Shown: in pieces, positions 26,395-35,819 of the stretch
Numbering within the stretch: the stretch's first letter is position 1
Layout of the letters: each line of letters begins with the position of its first letter
Assembly: GCF_003285545.1 (NCBI RefSeq)
Contig: NZ_QLNV01000005.1
Coordinates: 62,001 to 126,000, forward strand
DNA length: 64,000 nucleotides
Direction: 5' to 3'
DNA from: Sinomicrobium soli
GTDB lineage: Bacteria > Bacteroidota > Bacteroidia > Flavobacteriales > Flavobacteriaceae
The notes under the pieces: model-generated
The model's database searches: none
What the model was told of the DNA's origin: nothing
Seen by the model: the letters and a program-made list of their open reading frames with translations, nothing else
Position numbers and translations under genes: made by a program

Positions 26395-27723
26395 TTGATA
26401 ATACAGAAATTGATAGAAAAATTAATAAATATTAAATCTGATGATGTCCGGAAGTATTTATCCAATACTTTCTGGTTGATGTTGGAAAAGGTTTTTCGAT
26501 TACTTATCAATGTATTTGTCGGAATATGGATTGCCAGAAGTCTTGGACCTGCGAATTATGGAACCCTTAATTTTGGAATTGCATTTGCAACGGTTTTGTT
26601 TCCTTTAGTGCATTTTGGATTACAGGGAGTCTTGGTAAAGGAGCTTTATAGTAGCATGCAGGATAAAGAAACCATTTTGGGTACGTCGTTTGTGTTAAAG
26701 ACCATATTGGGATTGAGTGTTTTTTTATCAATGCTGATATTTTATCATTTTGGTTTATTTCCTACAAAAGACCAGGGTTACATAGTTTTGTTATCTTCTT
26801 TATCCGTTGTTTTTTTGTCATTTACCGTCATAGAGAGCTGGTTTGAAGCCAAGGCAGAGAATAGGAAGGTGTCGGTCTACAAGGGGATTTTTTTTATAAT
26901 ATCTTCAGGCATAAAGGTTTTATTCATATTCAATGAAATGCCGGTATTTTATTTTGCCCTGGCATATAGTTTAGAATTTTTTTTGGCTGCCATAGCTTTG
27001 ATCATTTCATACTTGGGAGAGGAGGGGTCTTTATTTAATTGGAGATATAGTGGTTCTGTATTGAGAAAGCTGATAAATAAATCCTGGCTTCTTATTCTAT
27101 CAAGTTTCTCAGCAATTCTTTATCTGAAAGTCGATCAGATAATGTTAGGAAACATGACTTCGTCTGATGATTTAGGATACTATTCGGCTGCCGTCAAGTT
27201 ATCGGAAGCATGGTATTTTGTTCCCTTGGTATTGGGAAATGCTTTATTCCCGGCAATTTTAAGTGCAAAACAAGAAAGTTATGTCAAATATAAAAGGAGA
27301 ATACAACAATTGAGTGACCTGTTTTTTGTTTTGTCATTTTTTTTGGCTTTTTCAGTTACCTTTAGTGCGAAATTTTGGATAAGAGTTTTTTATGGAGAGG
27401 CATATGAACCTTCCGCGGTTATTCTGCAAATTCATATTTGGGCCGGAGTTTTTATTTTTTTGCGGACAGTTTTGAGTAAATGGCTTATTGCAGAAGATAA
27501 ATATTGGTTTTCTCTTTTATCTCAGGTTTCAGGTGCCGTATCTAATATTGTACTTAATTATTTTTTGATACCCATTTATGGAGGAATAGGAGCGGCAATT
27601 GCAACTATAATATCGTATAGTATAACTTCATTTTTTATTTTGGCCCTTTTCAAGGAGACCAGAAATATGTTTTTTATCTTTTTGAGATCAATGTTTTTTC
27701 CTGTCAGAATGTTCAGATTATGA
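26395..27723 (+). CDS. Polysaccharide flippase (Wzx-like, MATE/MOP superfamily)
   Basis: Protein of 442 residues with about twelve membrane helices. The N-terminal hallmark GIWIARSLGPANYGTLNFG is present, as is a central WLLILSSFSAILYLKVDQIMLG-type segment. Wzx proteins move lipid-linked sugar repeats across the inner membrane. An in-frame stop at 26386 and the lack of an ATG before the first helix make TTG at 26395 the start. The base composition falls sharply here, suggesting transfer. The next gene overlaps by 4 bp (ATGA). Confidence 0.88.
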   Translation: MIIQKLIEKLINIKSDDVRKYLSNTFWLMLEKVFRLLINVFVGIWIARSLGPANYGTLNFGIAFATVLFPLVHFGLQGVLVKELYSSMQDKETILGTSFVLKTILGLSVFLSMLIFYHFGLFPTKDQGYIVLLSSLSVVFLSFTVIESWFEAKAENRKVSVYKGIFFIISSGIKVLFIFNEMPVFYFALAYSLEFFLAAIALIISYLGEEGSLFNWRYSGSVLRKLINKSWLLILSSFSAILYLKVDQIMLGNMTSSDDLGYYSAAVKLSEAWYFVPLVLGNALFPAILSAKQESYVKYKRRIQQLSDLFFVLSFFLAFSVTFSAKFWIRVFYGEAYEPSAVILQIHIWAGVFIFLRTVLSKWLIAEDKYWFSLLSQVSGAVSNIVLNYFLIPIYGGIGAAIATIISYSITSFFILALFKETRNMFFIFLRSMFFPVRMFRL

Positions 27724-28757
27724 AAAAAAGAATAAAGAAGGTGGTTTTATGGGTTGAACACAAAGGGTTAAAAATAATATCCATTAACCCCTGGTTCAGT
27801 AGTTTTTATTATTTTCTTTTTTCCTCTGCATTCAGGAGAGAGCATCATGCAGTAATAAAAGGAAGGATACAATATTATAATCAAAATATTTGGGGAAATG
27901 ATGTCAATTATCTTTTGACACGAAATATTCACAGAATAGAAAAGGGGCTTATAATGAAGCAAAGAAAGCCTGTTTTTGCATTGGAATATATAGAAGAAAC
28001 TGTTCATGCCTATGAAATTGCGGTTAGGTCATATAGTAATGAACAGGTCAGGGAGTTTAAATGGTATACGGACGTCCTGTCTACATATTTTGAATCTGTG
28101 GATCATAGTAACACTGTAATCAATTTGGAGAGGAAGAAGTTTGAAAACTGTAGGATTGGTTTCAAGGATGAACTAAAATCGGCTCCATACAAGAGAAATT
28201 TTGATTTGCGTCAGGTTTCTTATGACCAAATGTATAATCTTGCCATTTTGAGAAGATCTGTCAGGTGGTATGAGGAACGAAAGGTTCCCAGAGAACTAAT
28301 AGACAAAGCCATAAAAATAGCCGGTTTGTCTCCATCGGCATGCAACAGGCAGCCATTTGAGTTTCGTGTATATGACAAGCCTGAACTCGTACGTGAGATA
28401 GCTGATATTACTTGGGGGACAAAGGGGTTCAGTCATAATTTCCCCGCATTAATTGTTCTTGTTGGAAAATTAGAAGCTTATTTTGATGAACGGGACAGGC
28501 ATGTAATATATATTGACGCATCACTTGCCGCAATGTCCTTTATGTTTGCTCTTGAAACACAGGGATTGAGCTCATGCCCTATTAACTGGCCTGATGTGAA
28601 AGAATTTGAATCAAAAATGTCCAACTTGTTAAAACTGGTTCCACATGAAAGGCCGGTGATGCTAATTTCATTGGGATATCCGGATAAGGATGCCATGGTT
28701 CCTTTTTCGGAAAAGAAAGGGCTTTCGGTATTAAGGACTTATAATAAGATAAATTAA
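27720..28757 (+). CDS. Nitroreductase-family protein in the polysaccharide cluster
   Basis: Protein of 345 residues. A nitroreductase fold fills the C-terminal half: LRRSVRWYEERKVPRELI for the N-terminal FMN contacts, SPSACNRQPFEFRVYD, and IDASLAAMSFMFALETQGL. About 165 residues precede it with no recognised domain (RNIHRIEKGLIMKQRKPVF). Such proteins are found in exopolysaccharide loci next to pyruvyl transferases; their reaction is not known to me. Overlaps the flippase gene by 4 bp and is followed 8 bp later by the pyruvyl transferase. Confidence 0.8.
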   Translation: MKKRIKKVVLWVEHKGLKIISINPWFSSFYYFLFSSAFRREHHAVIKGRIQYYNQNIWGNDVNYLLTRNIHRIEKGLIMKQRKPVFALEYIEETVHAYEIAVRSYSNEQVREFKWYTDVLSTYFESVDHSNTVINLERKKFENCRIGFKDELKSAPYKRNFDLRQVSYDQMYNLAILRRSVRWYEERKVPRELIDKAIKIAGLSPSACNRQPFEFRVYDKPELVREIADITWGTKGFSHNFPALIVLVGKLEAYFDERDRHVIYIDASLAAMSFMFALETQGLSSCPINWPDVKEFESKMSNLLKLVPHERPVMLISLGYPDKDAMVPFSEKKGLSVLRTYNKIN

Positions 28758-28765
28758 AGTGATAA

Positions 28766-29920
28766 ATGAATATATTGGTAGTAGGAGCTCACTTCTATAA
28801 TAAAGGAGCTCATTTGATGATGAAAACAGTCATAGATGAATTTAGAAATAAGGAAGAATATACTTTGTATTTAAGCCCGTGTTCTGGTACTAAAGAGCAG
28901 ATAGAAGGTTTGGGATATAAAATCATGGATTTTCCTTTGAAACATGTAACGGCTTATAGATCATTTAATATATTTTTCTTTTTTGGGAATATTCTGAAAT
29001 ATCTGAAAAAAGAATATAGAGGGACTCTACCTTTTGATGACATAGATGCTGTTCTCGATATATCGGGTTTTGCTTTTAGTGACCAATGGGGAGATCAGGC
29101 AGTCCTGAATGTTCATCGATTGATTAATAAAATAAAAGCAAAGGGGAAGAAGTATATTTTCTTACCCCAGGCTTTTGGCCCGTTCTCTTCCAGAATAATA
29201 AGAAAGTATATGAGAGAGGGGGTGAGCAAAGCAGATCTTGTTATGGCTCGAGACAATAATTCCTTTGAGATGTTGAAAGAATTGGATCGGAAATCGGAAA
29301 TTTTAAAATATCCGGATATTACTATAGGATTAAAACCGGGAAAAACAGAGTTTGATCAGGAAAATTTTGCCTGTATTGTTCCTAATGAAAGAATGCTGGA
29401 TCAAGGCAGAGAATACTGGCCAGAGGGGGAGTATATGAAATACGTAAAGAAGAGTATAAAGAAAATCCTTTCGGGTACAGATTGCAATATATTGGTTCTT
29501 GTTCATGATAAAGGAGCCGGAGATATGAAGTTGGGGAGGGAAATAGTTGATGATTTTCCTGAAAATAACAGGATATCTCTATTTTATGAAGAAGATCCTG
29601 TGAAGTTAAAATCCATTATCGGACAGGCAAGTTTTGTAATAGGTTCCAGGTATCATGCATTAGTTTCAGCATTATCCCAGAATATCCCATGTATTTCTTT
29701 GGGGTGGTCTCATAAATATATAATGTTATTCGAAGAATATAACACAGAAGAATATGTTTTTGAGATTCCTGACGACGAGAAGTTCGATGAAAAGGTAAAT
29801 TTCATCTGCTCTCTTTCGAAACGAGAAGAAATCATAGATAGGTTAAAGAGTGCAAATCTGGAATTGATAGTGAAGAATGAGGAAATGTGGCAACTTGTTT
29901 ATGAGAAACTGAATGCATAA
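28766..29920 (+). CDS. Polysaccharide pyruvyl transferase family protein
   Basis: Protein of 384 residues. MNILVVGAHFYNKGAHLM at the N-terminus, DISGFAFSDQWGDQAV, KKYIFLPQAFGPF and the late motif VIGSRYHALVSALSQNIPCI match the CsaB/WcaK family, which adds ketal-linked pyruvate to surface sugars from phosphoenolpyruvate. Pyruvate gives the polymer negative charge. Tightly spaced with its neighbours (8 and 11 bp), so cotranscribed. Confidence 0.88.
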   Translation: MNILVVGAHFYNKGAHLMMKTVIDEFRNKEEYTLYLSPCSGTKEQIEGLGYKIMDFPLKHVTAYRSFNIFFFFGNILKYLKKEYRGTLPFDDIDAVLDISGFAFSDQWGDQAVLNVHRLINKIKAKGKKYIFLPQAFGPFSSRIIRKYMREGVSKADLVMARDNNSFEMLKELDRKSEILKYPDITIGLKPGKTEFDQENFACIVPNERMLDQGREYWPEGEYMKYVKKSIKKILSGTDCNILVLVHDKGAGDMKLGREIVDDFPENNRISLFYEEDPVKLKSIIGQASFVIGSRYHALVSALSQNIPCISLGWSHKYIMLFEEYNTEEYVFEIPDDEKFDEKVNFICSLSKREEIIDRLKSANLELIVKNEEMWQLVYEKLNA

Positions 29921-29931
29921 TAGCAGAAATC

Positions 29932-31020
29932 ATGAAAATTGCTTATCTATTAGAAGTAAACCCCTATATCAATTCGGGAATTGTTAAAAAAATCAATGCT
30001 CAGGTAAAGGAATGGAGAAAGCAGGGAAATGAAGTATATATATGCGTTTTGTGGCCACGAAAAAAAGAAAATGAAAAAGTATATTTACAGGGTTCTTTTT
30101 TTTCTAACACCATATTGGATAGGTTAGTACCTGACGGTTTTGTAAAAACATATCTTACAAAGATGGGTTCCATCAGCAGGATTGCCTCTTATTTAAAAGG
30201 AATAAATCCTGATGTGTTATATGCCCGTCAGAACATATGGTACCCCGGTCTTACGGGTGTATTGGCAAGGTATAATACTGTTCTTGAGCTGAATACCGTC
30301 GATTTTATGGAAATGGAGTTTTACTCTACGATCAAGAAAAAGGTTTACCTGTTCGGAAAAAATAGAATCTTAGGTGCGGTTAAGGGCTTAGTGGCGGTGA
30401 GCCCCGATATACTGCGATTTTACGAAAAATATAAGAAAGAATATGGTCTGAAAAGTGTAGTTGTTTCCAATGGGATTAAGTTGGCTGATTTTCACAGGAA
30501 AAAGAAGCCTGTTGATGGTGAGAAAATATCTCTGGTATTTGTAGGAAGTAAAAACATGAAATGGCATGGGTTAAACAAAGTTTATCGTTTAGCTGAAAGG
30601 CTGCCGGAATGCGAGTTCCGAATTGTAGGTTATGAGGGGAAAAACTATAAAAATGTTAGTTTTTATGGGTGGACGAATAAAGAAGAACTTGAAGTTATAT
30701 ATACCAGAAGTCACTTCGGTATCGGGTCTTTTGATAATCATTTGGTAGGCAAATATGTAGATAGCACGCTTAAGGTCCGTGAATATCTCGCTTATGGCCT
30801 ACCGGTAATTCTCGGTCATTGGGATGTGGATTTCCGGAATTCTGATTTCGTATTTAAAGCAACGGATAAGTCAGGGAACCTTAAAAATATAAGAGCGATA
30901 AGAGAGTTTATGCAGAAGTATAAAGATTATACGGTTAGCAGTGAAGAAATCCGAATAATAGAATCTTCTGTAAAAGAGAAAGAAAGACTGGAATTTTTTA
31001 AAGAGATAGTATCTAATTAA
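29932..31020 (+). CDS. Glycosyltransferase, GT4-like (GT-B fold)
   Basis: Protein of 362 residues. The N-terminal Rossmann domain begins MKIAYLLEVNPYINSG. The C-terminal domain has ISLVFVGSKNMKWHGLNKV, then FRIVGYEGKN and KVREYLAYGLPVILG, in place of the usual E-x7-E motif. It should add one sugar to the lipid-linked repeat on the cytoplasmic side. Donor and acceptor cannot be told. Confidence 0.78.
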   Translation: MKIAYLLEVNPYINSGIVKKINAQVKEWRKQGNEVYICVLWPRKKENEKVYLQGSFFSNTILDRLVPDGFVKTYLTKMGSISRIASYLKGINPDVLYARQNIWYPGLTGVLARYNTVLELNTVDFMEMEFYSTIKKKVYLFGKNRILGAVKGLVAVSPDILRFYEKYKKEYGLKSVVVSNGIKLADFHRKKKPVDGEKISLVFVGSKNMKWHGLNKVYRLAERLPECEFRIVGYEGKNYKNVSFYGWTNKEELEVIYTRSHFGIGSFDNHLVGKYVDSTLKVREYLAYGLPVILGHWDVDFRNSDFVFKATDKSGNLKNIRAIREFMQKYKDYTVSSEEIRIIESSVKEKERLEFFKEIVSN

Positions 31021-31026
31021 ACAAGA

Positions 31027-32436
31027 GTGGCGATCTTAAGAAAAACATATACCGCATTATTTTTTATTGGTCTTTTTTTTATCCCTTTTAATTCTTACGA
31101 AGGAGTCGGGTTTCTGGGTGAGTTTTCGAGGGAGTCGTCCTTTCTTTTTTTTACTTCGGGTCTTGTATTATATCTTTTGTACGCCTGGGGTAAAAACAAG
31201 GTGTTGTTGCCGTTGAAAAACGAGATTTTTATTTATATCATTATTTTCGTTTTTTATTGTTTCCTGACAAGTATTTTAAACAGTTATAATATTTTTCAAA
31301 GTTATTTTAAGCATACTTCTGGAATTATCCGTTTTCTGAAACAATATCTGGTTCTTGTGGTTTCGGGGGTATTCCTGTTAATATATTACCTTGGAGCATT
31401 TAAAAAGTATACTACGGAAGTATTACTTCTAAAAGTGAGAAAAGTTCTTTTATATTCTTTTATTCTTGTTTGGATATATGCATTAATCGAAATTCTAATT
31501 GTTGTTTTTAAAAAAGATTATTTACTTTCCCTACTTCACCTGTTTGATTATTTTCCCTTTACAGAGGTGAGACTGGACCTTAATAATGGAAGGATATCTT
31601 CTGTCTCGTTTGAGCCTCCTTTCCTCGCAATATACCTGATTACAATAGCAGCATGGATGTTCAGTTATATTCTTACGAGTAAAAGCTGGCTTCGGTTTCT
31701 GCCTACCATTGGGGTTGTGCTGTTAACATATTTTTCCGGATCGAGAACTGCATTAATCGTTATTGGTATCCAGCTTTTATGCTTTTTGGGAGTTGTACTG
31801 CATATGAAAAAATATAGAAAGTATATTCTTTACTTGGCGACCCTGATGTTTTCTGGCTTCATTTTTGTAATTATAATAACAAGAGGAGGAGCATTAACAG
31901 CAATATCTGATAAGCTTTCAACCCTGAATTTCAAGGAAAACCTTACCAAGAGTGTATCCAACAAAACAAGATTCGGAATGCAATATGCCAATCTAAAAGT
32001 TTTTGAAGAGCATCCCATTTTTGGAGTAGGCTTTGGTCAACAGGCTTTTTATAGTCGTGAGCATTATCCATTATGGGCTACCAAAGATAATTATGAATTC
32101 GAATTGATGTACCTTAACGAAGAAGAGCGATCTTTTCCTCCAGGGTTCAACTTGTATATCAGGTTACTGGCCGAAACAGGGGTTCTGGGATTATTAATGT
32201 TTTTAATACTCTTGTGGCTGGCTGTTGTGAAATTAAAGCGAGCAGTGAAATATGAAGAAGGACTTAATCGTGTTATGGCGATCGTTCTTTTGGTCTCTAT
32301 AGTAGGATATATCATTAACTGGATGCAGATAGACACCTTTAGAATTTTCGGGTTTTGGGTCTGTATCGCCTTACTAATCCACCTTCAAAAAGAGAAGAAA
32401 CAATCCGGTAAAGTTTTTAGAATTGAAAAAATCTGA
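31027..32436 (+). CDS. O-antigen ligase/polymerase-like membrane protein (Wzy or WaaL type)
   Basis: Protein of 469 residues with about eleven membrane helices. The long periplasmic loop includes VFEEHPIFGVGFGQQAFY and a PPGFNLYIRLLAETGVLGLL segment typical of the Wzy_C/O-antigen ligase domain. Start is GTG at 31027, 6 bp after the preceding stop; no suitable ATG precedes the first helix. Either polymerises repeats or ligates the chain to its acceptor. Confidence 0.82.
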   Translation: MAILRKTYTALFFIGLFFIPFNSYEGVGFLGEFSRESSFLFFTSGLVLYLLYAWGKNKVLLPLKNEIFIYIIIFVFYCFLTSILNSYNIFQSYFKHTSGIIRFLKQYLVLVVSGVFLLIYYLGAFKKYTTEVLLLKVRKVLLYSFILVWIYALIEILIVVFKKDYLLSLLHLFDYFPFTEVRLDLNNGRISSVSFEPPFLAIYLITIAAWMFSYILTSKSWLRFLPTIGVVLLTYFSGSRTALIVIGIQLLCFLGVVLHMKKYRKYILYLATLMFSGFIFVIIITRGGALTAISDKLSTLNFKENLTKSVSNKTRFGMQYANLKVFEEHPIFGVGFGQQAFYSREHYPLWATKDNYEFELMYLNEEERSFPPGFNLYIRLLAETGVLGLLMFLILLWLAVVKLKRAVKYEEGLNRVMAIVLLVSIVGYIINWMQIDTFRIFGFWVCIALLIHLQKEKKQSGKVFRIEKI

Positions 32437-33241
32437 TCTGTTATTGCTTATTCCTCATTTCAACAATCCTCAGGGATTGTTGAGATCGCTCAAATCTGTA
32501 AAAGAAAAAGAGCCTTTAGATGTTCTGGTCGTAGATGATGGGAGTACAGAGGGTAGAATAGATGATGCTGTTATAGCACAAAATGTATCCTCTAATCTGA
32601 ATATAAATTATTGTTACCTGGACGGAAACAGGGGGATTGAACATGCCTTAAACAAAGGACTTGCTTACGCATATGACCGCGGCTATACTTTTATTGCGAG
32701 GCTTGATTGCGGGGATGTGTGTGTGCCTGACCGATTTGCCATCCAAAAAAGCTTTTTACAAAAGAATAAAGACATCGGAATTGTAGGTTCTTTCGTTCGG
32801 TTCTTAGACATGAATAATAAGTTTGTTTATAACCTGGAGTTGCCGGTAAATAATGAGAGTATACAAAAAAAGATGTTTCTGAATAGCATGTTTATTCATC
32901 CCACAATTATGTTTCGAAGGGAGGTGCTGGATAAGGTCAGAGAATATCCTGTAAACTATAAGGCAGCAGAAGATTACGCTTTCTTTTTTGAGGTTCTGAA
33001 ATATTATAAGGGTGCGAATATCCCTGAATATCTGGTGTTTTGTGAGATAAATCCTTATGGGTTGTCGATAAGGAAAAGGAAGGAACAGGTGAAAAACCGG
33101 ATAAAACTGATCATCCGGAATTTTAGGTTCAGATGGTATGCGGTATATGGGCTAATAAGAAATATCATTATCTGTCTTGTGCCATACCGTATTGTTTTAT
33201 TTGTAAAATCAAAACTCAAAGGATATGGGAATAAAACTTAA
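32423..33241 (+). CDS. Glycosyltransferase family 2
   Basis: Protein of 272 residues with the GT-A fold: LLLIPHFNNPQGLLRSLKSV, LDVLVVDDGSTEG for the nucleotide-sugar pocket, and RLDCGDVCVPDRFAIQK where the DxD-like motif is DCGD. A later segment FIHPTIMFRREVLDK is usual for this family. Start is TTG at 32423, overlapping the preceding gene by 14 bp, because there is no earlier or nearby ATG. Confidence 0.85.
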   Translation: MKKSDLLLLIPHFNNPQGLLRSLKSVKEKEPLDVLVVDDGSTEGRIDDAVIAQNVSSNLNINYCYLDGNRGIEHALNKGLAYAYDRGYTFIARLDCGDVCVPDRFAIQKSFLQKNKDIGIVGSFVRFLDMNNKFVYNLELPVNNESIQKKMFLNSMFIHPTIMFRREVLDKVREYPVNYKAAEDYAFFFEVLKYYKGANIPEYLVFCEINPYGLSIRKRKEQVKNRIKLIIRNFRFRWYAVYGLIRNIIICLVPYRIVLFVKSKLKGYGNKT

Positions 33242-34460
33242 TAAGGATGAAGTCTATAACTGGCTGTGCTCTCTGTTATTATTCTTCATTCCCTTATCCA
33301 CGGCAATACCGAACCTGATTCTTCTTCTCATGTTACCTTTGTTTGTGTGGAAGGTTAAGGAGACAGGGGTTAGACCGTTCAATGAAATTACATATATGTT
33401 TCCCCCAATATTGCTATTTTTTTTCTTCCTAAACAGTATATTGAGAGGAGAATTCCACAATGAGATAGATATACTTCTCAGAATGGGTATAATTGTAATT
33501 TTATTTTTTGTTTTTTCCCTTGCGACCAACATACAAAGATTATTGTATTTTTTCGTTTTGGGAGTACAATGCAGTATACTGGTATCGGGAATTAACACAT
33601 TGGATTTTTTTATTCATACTGGTGAATTGCCTTTTGGGAATACCGGGTACGTAAATGAGATATTGCTGTTGGAACGTCCTTATATGGGGTTTGTATGTGT
33701 TTTATCAACAATCATTTCCTGGTATATCTTTTTTGAGAGTAAGAAGAAGAAAATCAAAATAGTGTTTTTAGTCAGTTCTTTTCTCTCTGTCTTTTTTATC
33801 CTGTTTATCTCGGCAAGAATGTCTCTGTTAACTCTTTTAATAGTTGGAGGTATAGGAGCACTATGCCTCCGAAGAATGAAAAGAAGAAAATTATGGGTAC
33901 CGCTTGTGTTGATTACTGCTTTTACAATATTTTTATTGTCTGGTGATAGCATAAAAGAGCGCTTTTATCTGAATGGGTCGGTTACAGAAATCGTGAGTAC
34001 AATGAAAAATTATGAACCGAGATTTACTATATGGCCGTGTAGTTTTGACGTTATGGAGAGAGGCTCCGGGTATAGCAAGGCATTTGGCCTGGGAGGTTTT
34101 GGTATGGCGGTGACGTATTTGGTCGATTGTTATAACACATCGATAGAGAACCCCTCCAAGAGAGAATATTATAATACCAAAAAGTTTAATAGCCATAATC
34201 AATTTATAGATATATTACTTTCGCATGGGTGGGTAGGGTTGTTTTTATTCATTTTGCTAATAATTATAATTATTTTGAAAGGAGTGAAGGAGGATAGAAA
34301 CAGGTTTTGGTTCTGGTCAGTGATTATAGCATTTCTCTGTTTCTTGACGGTGGAAAATATGCTCCACAGACAGCTGGGGTGCTATGCTTTCGGGATGTTA
34401 GCGATATTTATGAACGGAGCTTTTAATGTCTATTCAGGTAAAGATCTTCCAACTGTTTGA
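33225..34460 (+). CDS. Second O-antigen ligase/polymerase-like membrane protein
   Basis: Protein of 411 residues with about ten membrane helices and a late periplasmic loop containing NSHNQFIDILLSHGWVGLFLF, the conserved H-x-x-x-(L/I) region of the Wzy/WaaL superfamily. Overlaps the GT2 gene by 17 bp and converges with the next gene, overlapping it by 38 bp at the 3' ends. With the gene at 31027, one may be polymerase and the other ligase. Confidence 0.82.
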   Translation: MGIKLNKDEVYNWLCSLLLFFIPLSTAIPNLILLLMLPLFVWKVKETGVRPFNEITYMFPPILLFFFFLNSILRGEFHNEIDILLRMGIIVILFFVFSLATNIQRLLYFFVLGVQCSILVSGINTLDFFIHTGELPFGNTGYVNEILLLERPYMGFVCVLSTIISWYIFFESKKKKIKIVFLVSSFLSVFFILFISARMSLLTLLIVGGIGALCLRRMKRRKLWVPLVLITAFTIFLLSGDSIKERFYLNGSVTEIVSTMKNYEPRFTIWPCSFDVMERGSGYSKAFGLGGFGMAVTYLVDCYNTSIENPSKREYYNTKKFNSHNQFIDILLSHGWVGLFLFILLIIIIILKGVKEDRNRFWFWSVIIAFLCFLTVENMLHRQLGCYAFGMLAIFMNGAFNVYSGKDLPTV

Positions 34461-35499
34461 AATTCACGTCTTTATTAAACAATTTTTCAGCCCTGAGTCT
34501 TGACCTGGACCCCATCCTTTGTTCGAGAGAGGGAGTTTCCCTAATTGTTGTAATCGCTTTTTCAAATTCGCTTATATCAGAACACAGATAACCTGAAAAT
34601 CCGTCTTCTACGGCATCCTTATTTCCTATGACATTAGTTGCAATAACCGGTTTTTCTAAAGCCATAGCTTCAATGATGGTATATGGCAGTCCCTCCCATA
34701 GAGAGGTCTGAATATAGATATGAAAATCATTCACCAGGTCAAGAGCGGTTTCTCTGGGAAGCCATCCGGTAATACTAATATTGGGGGAGTTTAACAAAGA
34801 CCTCTGGTCCCCGTCACCGATCCATATAAATTGAATTTCAGGGAATTTCAGTGCAATGCAATTAAATAGCTCTGGGTGTTTCTGTGGACAAATCCTCCCT
34901 ATGGTACCTATGGTATAGGGTCTGTTTTTCTCCTTGTTTTTTTTGATTATGGTCTTGATGTCAATCCCGTTCCTGATAAGGATGGCAGGTCCTATTTGCC
35001 TGGCATATTCTTGTTCTGTATCGCCGCAGGCAATAGTAGTCCCCCCGAAAAAAAGGGTCATACATTTTTCAATAAGCCAAAAAAGCTTTCTTTTGGATTT
35101 TGAAATATCTGTACGGACAAAAGAATAACCATGAGGAGAGTAGTATACAACTCTTTTTTTTGATGTAAAAGCATTTGCTATTCTGCCAAGAGCACCAGCC
35201 TTTGAAGAGTGTAAGTGGATGATGTCCGGGTCAATTTTTTTTAGTAATCTGACCAGAGAATAAAGGGCATGGACATCCTTAAAAAAGGAGATTTCCCTTA
35301 CCATTGAAACTTCTATAAGTTCAAAGTGTGTAGAAAATTCAGAGCGGATTTTCTGAGAATCAGTTTCCTTTCTGTTGGCACTGTATATCAAGTAATTTTC
35401 TATCCTTCCGGAACTGTGGTTTCGAAAGTATTCTCCGAGGTCTTTCAGATAAGAGTATACCCCTCCTCCTAATGCCTCAACAATATGTACGACTTTCAA
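34423..35499 (-). CDS. Glycosyltransferase family 4
   Basis: Protein of 358 residues. MKVVHIVEALGGGVYSYLKDL, PDIIHLHSSKAGALGRIANAF, TIGTIGRICPQKHPELF and the E-x7-E motif in SLWEGLPYTIIEAMALEKPVI are clear. It faces the other cluster genes and shares their AT-rich composition. In its position and motifs it resembles side-chain or terminal glycosyltransferases; donor unknown. Confidence 0.9.
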   Translation of the reverse strand: MKVVHIVEALGGGVYSYLKDLGEYFRNHSSGRIENYLIYSANRKETDSQKIRSEFSTHFELIEVSMVREISFFKDVHALYSLVRLLKKIDPDIIHLHSSKAGALGRIANAFTSKKRVVYYSPHGYSFVRTDISKSKRKLFWLIEKCMTLFFGGTTIACGDTEQEYARQIGPAILIRNGIDIKTIIKKNKEKNRPYTIGTIGRICPQKHPELFNCIALKFPEIQFIWIGDGDQRSLLNSPNISITGWLPRETALDLVNDFHIYIQTSLWEGLPYTIIEAMALEKPVIATNVIGNKDAVEDGFSGYLCSDISEFEKAITTIRETPSLEQRMGSRSRLRAEKLFNKDVNFKQLEDLYLNRH

Positions 35500-35646
35500 T
35501 TTTTTCTACAAAAATAAGAACTAAACAATTATTACTAACAATAATTAATTTAGTTGAAGCAAGAGAACATGAATTTTTATTCCCTTAAGTTTTCAGAGGA
35601 AATGTAATTTGTCAGAATAAGATAATATTAATATAAATCCCAACCC

Positions 35647-35819
35647 ATGAAAAAAACACTAACCCTCCTTCTCACCGCCGTACTTATTCTCTCCTGTTCC
35701 ACTAAAATCATAACCAGTTTGTCGTCAACACGTAAGGCTCTTCCGGAGGATGCGAAGGTGTTGGTGTTGTCGGTACAGGACAGGAACAAGCTCCTGATGA
35801 GTCTCAGGATCCGGTCTTT
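35647..35819 (+). pseudogene. 5' remnant of a small lipoprotein gene, cut by nhaA
   Basis: ATG 35647 begins a good lipoprotein signal (LTLLLTAVLILSCSTK, lipobox LILSC) and a short mature start (RKALPEDAKVLVL). After about residue 42 the frame reads as noise and then runs antisense through nhaA. Skipping two bases near 35770 gives a more protein-like GTGQEQAPDESQDPVFSG. It looks like a frameshifted and truncated gene. The frame stays open to 36270 on paper, but that part is a shadow of nhaA. Confidence 0.5.
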
